NCBI GenBank assembly: GCA_003255065.1
Contig: QAOA01002849.1
Coordinates: forward strand, 1-64,000
Direction of reading: 5' to 3'
Length of the DNA stretch: 64,000 nucleotides
DNA from: Cercis canadensis
Taxonomy: Eukaryota > Streptophyta > Magnoliopsida > Fabales > Fabaceae
Numbering within the stretch: position 1 is the first letter of the stretch; each line of letters opens with the position of its first letter. This document shows, in pieces, positions 61,901 through 64,000 of the stretch. A model generated the notes under the pieces. That model did not search any database, was not told the DNA's origin, and saw only the letters and a list, made by a program, of their open reading frames with translations. The position numbers and the translations under genes are program-made.

Positions 61901-62279
61901 TAGATCAAAACTACTGTGATCAAGAAGGGCCATGCGAAGAGCAGGTGACATCTCAACCCTTTATGAGCTTCAAAGAGAGAAGTAGTTTTCTTAATGGTGC
62001 ATTTTCAGCATTAACCTAATACCATAATAATCAAAACCTTATTTGATCAAATTGCAGAAATCAGCTGTGCAATTGAGCAATGTGGTGTATCAAAACATCA
62101 AGGGAACAAGTGCCTCAGAAGTGGCTATCAAATTTGATTGCAGCAGCACCGTCCCTTGCCGCGAAGTCTACGTTCAAGATGTGATCTTAGAACCAGAAGG
62201 AAGTGGAGATGCCATAGCTTCATGTGAAAATGTTAGATACATCAACAGAGGAAAGTTTTTTCCTCAGTGCACTGCTTGA
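58925..62279 (+). CDS. Polygalacturonase (glycoside hydrolase family 28), 9 exons
   Basis: Exons are 58925-59176, 59273-59398, 59548-59715, 60458-60478 (a 21-nt microexon, PCKVAPT), 60578-60785, 60882-60963, 61061-61169, 61828-61944 and 62058-62279. They total 1305 nt and 434 aa with all phases consistent. Residues 1-23 form a signal peptide, so the enzyme is secreted to the wall, where GH28 enzymes hydrolyse alpha-1,4-galacturonan in pectin. All four signature motifs are present: NTDGIH 237-242, GDDC 259-262 (catalytic Asp pair), GHG 282-284 and RIK 317-319, plus conserved cysteines (CDQEGPCEEQ and the C-terminal CENV...PQC). The order and spacing match plant endo-polygalacturonases of the abscission/dehiscence (ADPG/TAPG-like) group, though clade assignment needs a tree. 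Intron 3 (742 bp) and intron 7 (658 bp) are long. No lesions are visible. Confidence 0.94.
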
Positions 62280-64000
62280 TGGAAGAAAGAAAATTTAACT
62301 AAGCTTTAAGAATTTGTAGATATCAATTATGTAAACAATAGTTGGTTGATTCATTAGGCCTATTTATCTTGTTTTTCATCCCAAAAATCAAAAACAAAAA
62401 TCAGAAATCCATTGATTCAATAAATTTAATAATTTAATTACATTCTAAGTTATAGTGTTTCTTTTTTTCTTTTCTTTTCTTTTTTATGAAAAGTTACAGT
62501 GTAACTTTTCAATCCAAAGCCTATGATAACTATATACTACACACAAAATATATGATAACTATATGATTATTTTGTGTGCACATTTTTAAAATGAACAAAA
62601 TATATCTCTCAAACTATATGATTATTTTGTTATATTTAAATATGATAACTATATACTACACACATATAATAACCACACAGCCTTAAGACTATTTTGATAA
62701 ATTTAAAGGTATTTTCCCTTAGTTTCTTGCATGTCTGCGTCCTTTTCGGTAAATTCAATGTTTGACACTATGGTAGAAAAATAACATTTACTGTAGTAGA
62801 GTAGAAAAATAACATTTACTGTAGTAGACTTTCAATGCTCTTTGATCTTTAGTTGTCTATTTCTAACGCTAGTTTTGCCATGAATGGAGGGGGAAATTAA
62901 GGGGCCAAAATGTAGAAGAAAGGAACGAAAGATGTAATAAAGATGAAAGTGATGCTAAAGTGCTAAGTTCATATGACCACGGAATCAGTTGTGTGAAAGA
63001 GTAGAATTCACATGCAAACTTTACCATGTGGTATCACATGAGGGATAATTTGCATATACAACTACTATAACTAACTCTACCTGAATTGGAGTAGCCAGGT
63101 AGGATAACGGAATTAACGGTCTTGAACTGTACTTGGACATTGAAATAGGTACTCAACGGCTTGAATAAGAGATATATGAATATATATGCAATTGCTCCTG
63201 TTAATTTGAGAAGAGAGAGAGCTCATGCATGATCCAAGGGATAAGGGCTAGAGAAATTTGCACCAACTTGCCGCAATTCAAATTGTTGGGAAAAATAAAG
63301 TGGTGGAGACCACTTATCTATCTAAAAGTAGCTATAATTCCATATTATCCTAGCAATAAAATTTGAGCAACTTTTTTAGTCCAAATACCATTTTCCAAAA
63401 AGAATTTAAGAAAAATAAAAAGTGTCTTCAAAAAGGTTTGGTATTGTGGTTCAATGTGGTTATGGGACTACTTTAAGGGGGCGTTTGACATATGAATTCT
63501 TTTTAGTTTTCTGTAAATTTTAATTTGAAAAACTAATATTCTCATATTTAATACAATGGTTCAAAAAAAATTCTCAAAAAAAAAAAATTTAGGAATAATT
63601 TTAGAACAAGTTTTCTATTAAAACTTTTCCATGAGTGCAAGTGAGAATCTTGGATATTACCATGATCATGGAAAAGTTTTTTAAACATAAATCCCCTTAA
63701 CGTGTGTGTGTAAATCCCCCTCCTCATATACCTACAAAAATAATAATGTTTGGTATATTAGGGATCTTGAATTCCTCTACTTTCAAGATAATTAGATAAA
63801 TTACAATTGCATACCAAGATACCAATATACCAAATGCTTACTTAAATGGTTCACTTTTTTAATTATTTTTAGATAAAAGAAGCTAAATTTTTAGTTAAAG
63901 ATATTGAAAAAAATTAGGAATTAAACGGAGTTCAAATTAATGAGATTCATATTAATTAGTTTATTAAAAAAAACGACATATAGGAATAAAAAATAAAAAC
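62280..64000. other. 3' flank of the polygalacturonase gene, no gene seen
   Basis: 62280-62460 is the probable 3' UTR. 62521-62665 contains repeated TATGATAACTATATACTACA and TATATGATTATTTTG words. 62774-62830 has a 28-bp tandem pair (GTAGAAAAATAACATTTACT). The rest is AT-rich with no recognisable domain to the window end. Confidence 0.5.

Overview
This window is nuclear DNA from a flowering plant. It is AT-rich, has GT-AG introns, and is full of plant-type repeats. The gene families are plant-specific (G-type lectin S-receptor kinases, a CYP96A-type P450, a multi-exon polygalacturonase) and the repeat families resemble those of eudicots. I cannot name the species. Eight single-N positions mark assembly joins, and at least two of them look like unmerged overlaps.

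Layout. Positions 1-34,541 hold a tandem cluster of G-type lectin S-receptor-like kinases (S-RLKs), nearly all decayed: relic A (340-2140), a lectin stub (2938-3126), kinase-dead relic B (4186-6723), relic C (7890-9690, a direct duplicate of A), relic D (10463-11045), one full-length gene E (12580-15948, 7 exons, 813 aa), relic F (17915-23630, split by a 3.4-kb transposon), a duplicated 5' stub (29616-29906), gene G (30194-33470, one frameshift from intact) and stub H (34339-34541). E and G share exon lengths of 111, 164, 211, 238 and 151 nt for exons 2-6. In the relics, ORFs that seem to end in GGAACATAG are really exon ends at a splice donor.

Comparing paralogous copies as empty sites fixes many transposon boundaries: a Mutator-like element in F with a 10-bp target duplication that carries a kinesin-motor exon fragment, a 368-bp MITE with a 9-bp target duplication, and two members of a TACGGATACG-type element, one of them directly upstream of gene E. 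From about 35.0 to 41.3 kb there is a non-coding LTR retrotransposon (LARD/Tat-like, minus strand).

From 43,988 to 45,547 lies an intact single-exon P450 (CYP96A type, minus strand) whose C-terminus was rewritten by a 25-nt duplication. From 48.1 to 49.1 kb is a decayed CC-NBS-LRR resistance-gene relic, followed by an assembly-type duplication and a possible small cysteine-rich secreted peptide relic. From 51 to 58.8 kb there is LTR, MITE and SINE-like debris. From 58,925 to 62,279 is an intact nine-exon polygalacturonase (434 aa).

The genes do not form one pathway. E and G would be plasma-membrane receptor kinases, the P450 belongs to the cuticle/wax fatty-acyl hydroxylase clan, and the polygalacturonase would act on cell-wall pectin. 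I found no wholly new system. The most informative signals are a DFG-to-YFG substitution shared by three S-RLK relics, the kinesin-carrying Mutator-like element, and the transposon that now forms the proximal promoter of gene E.
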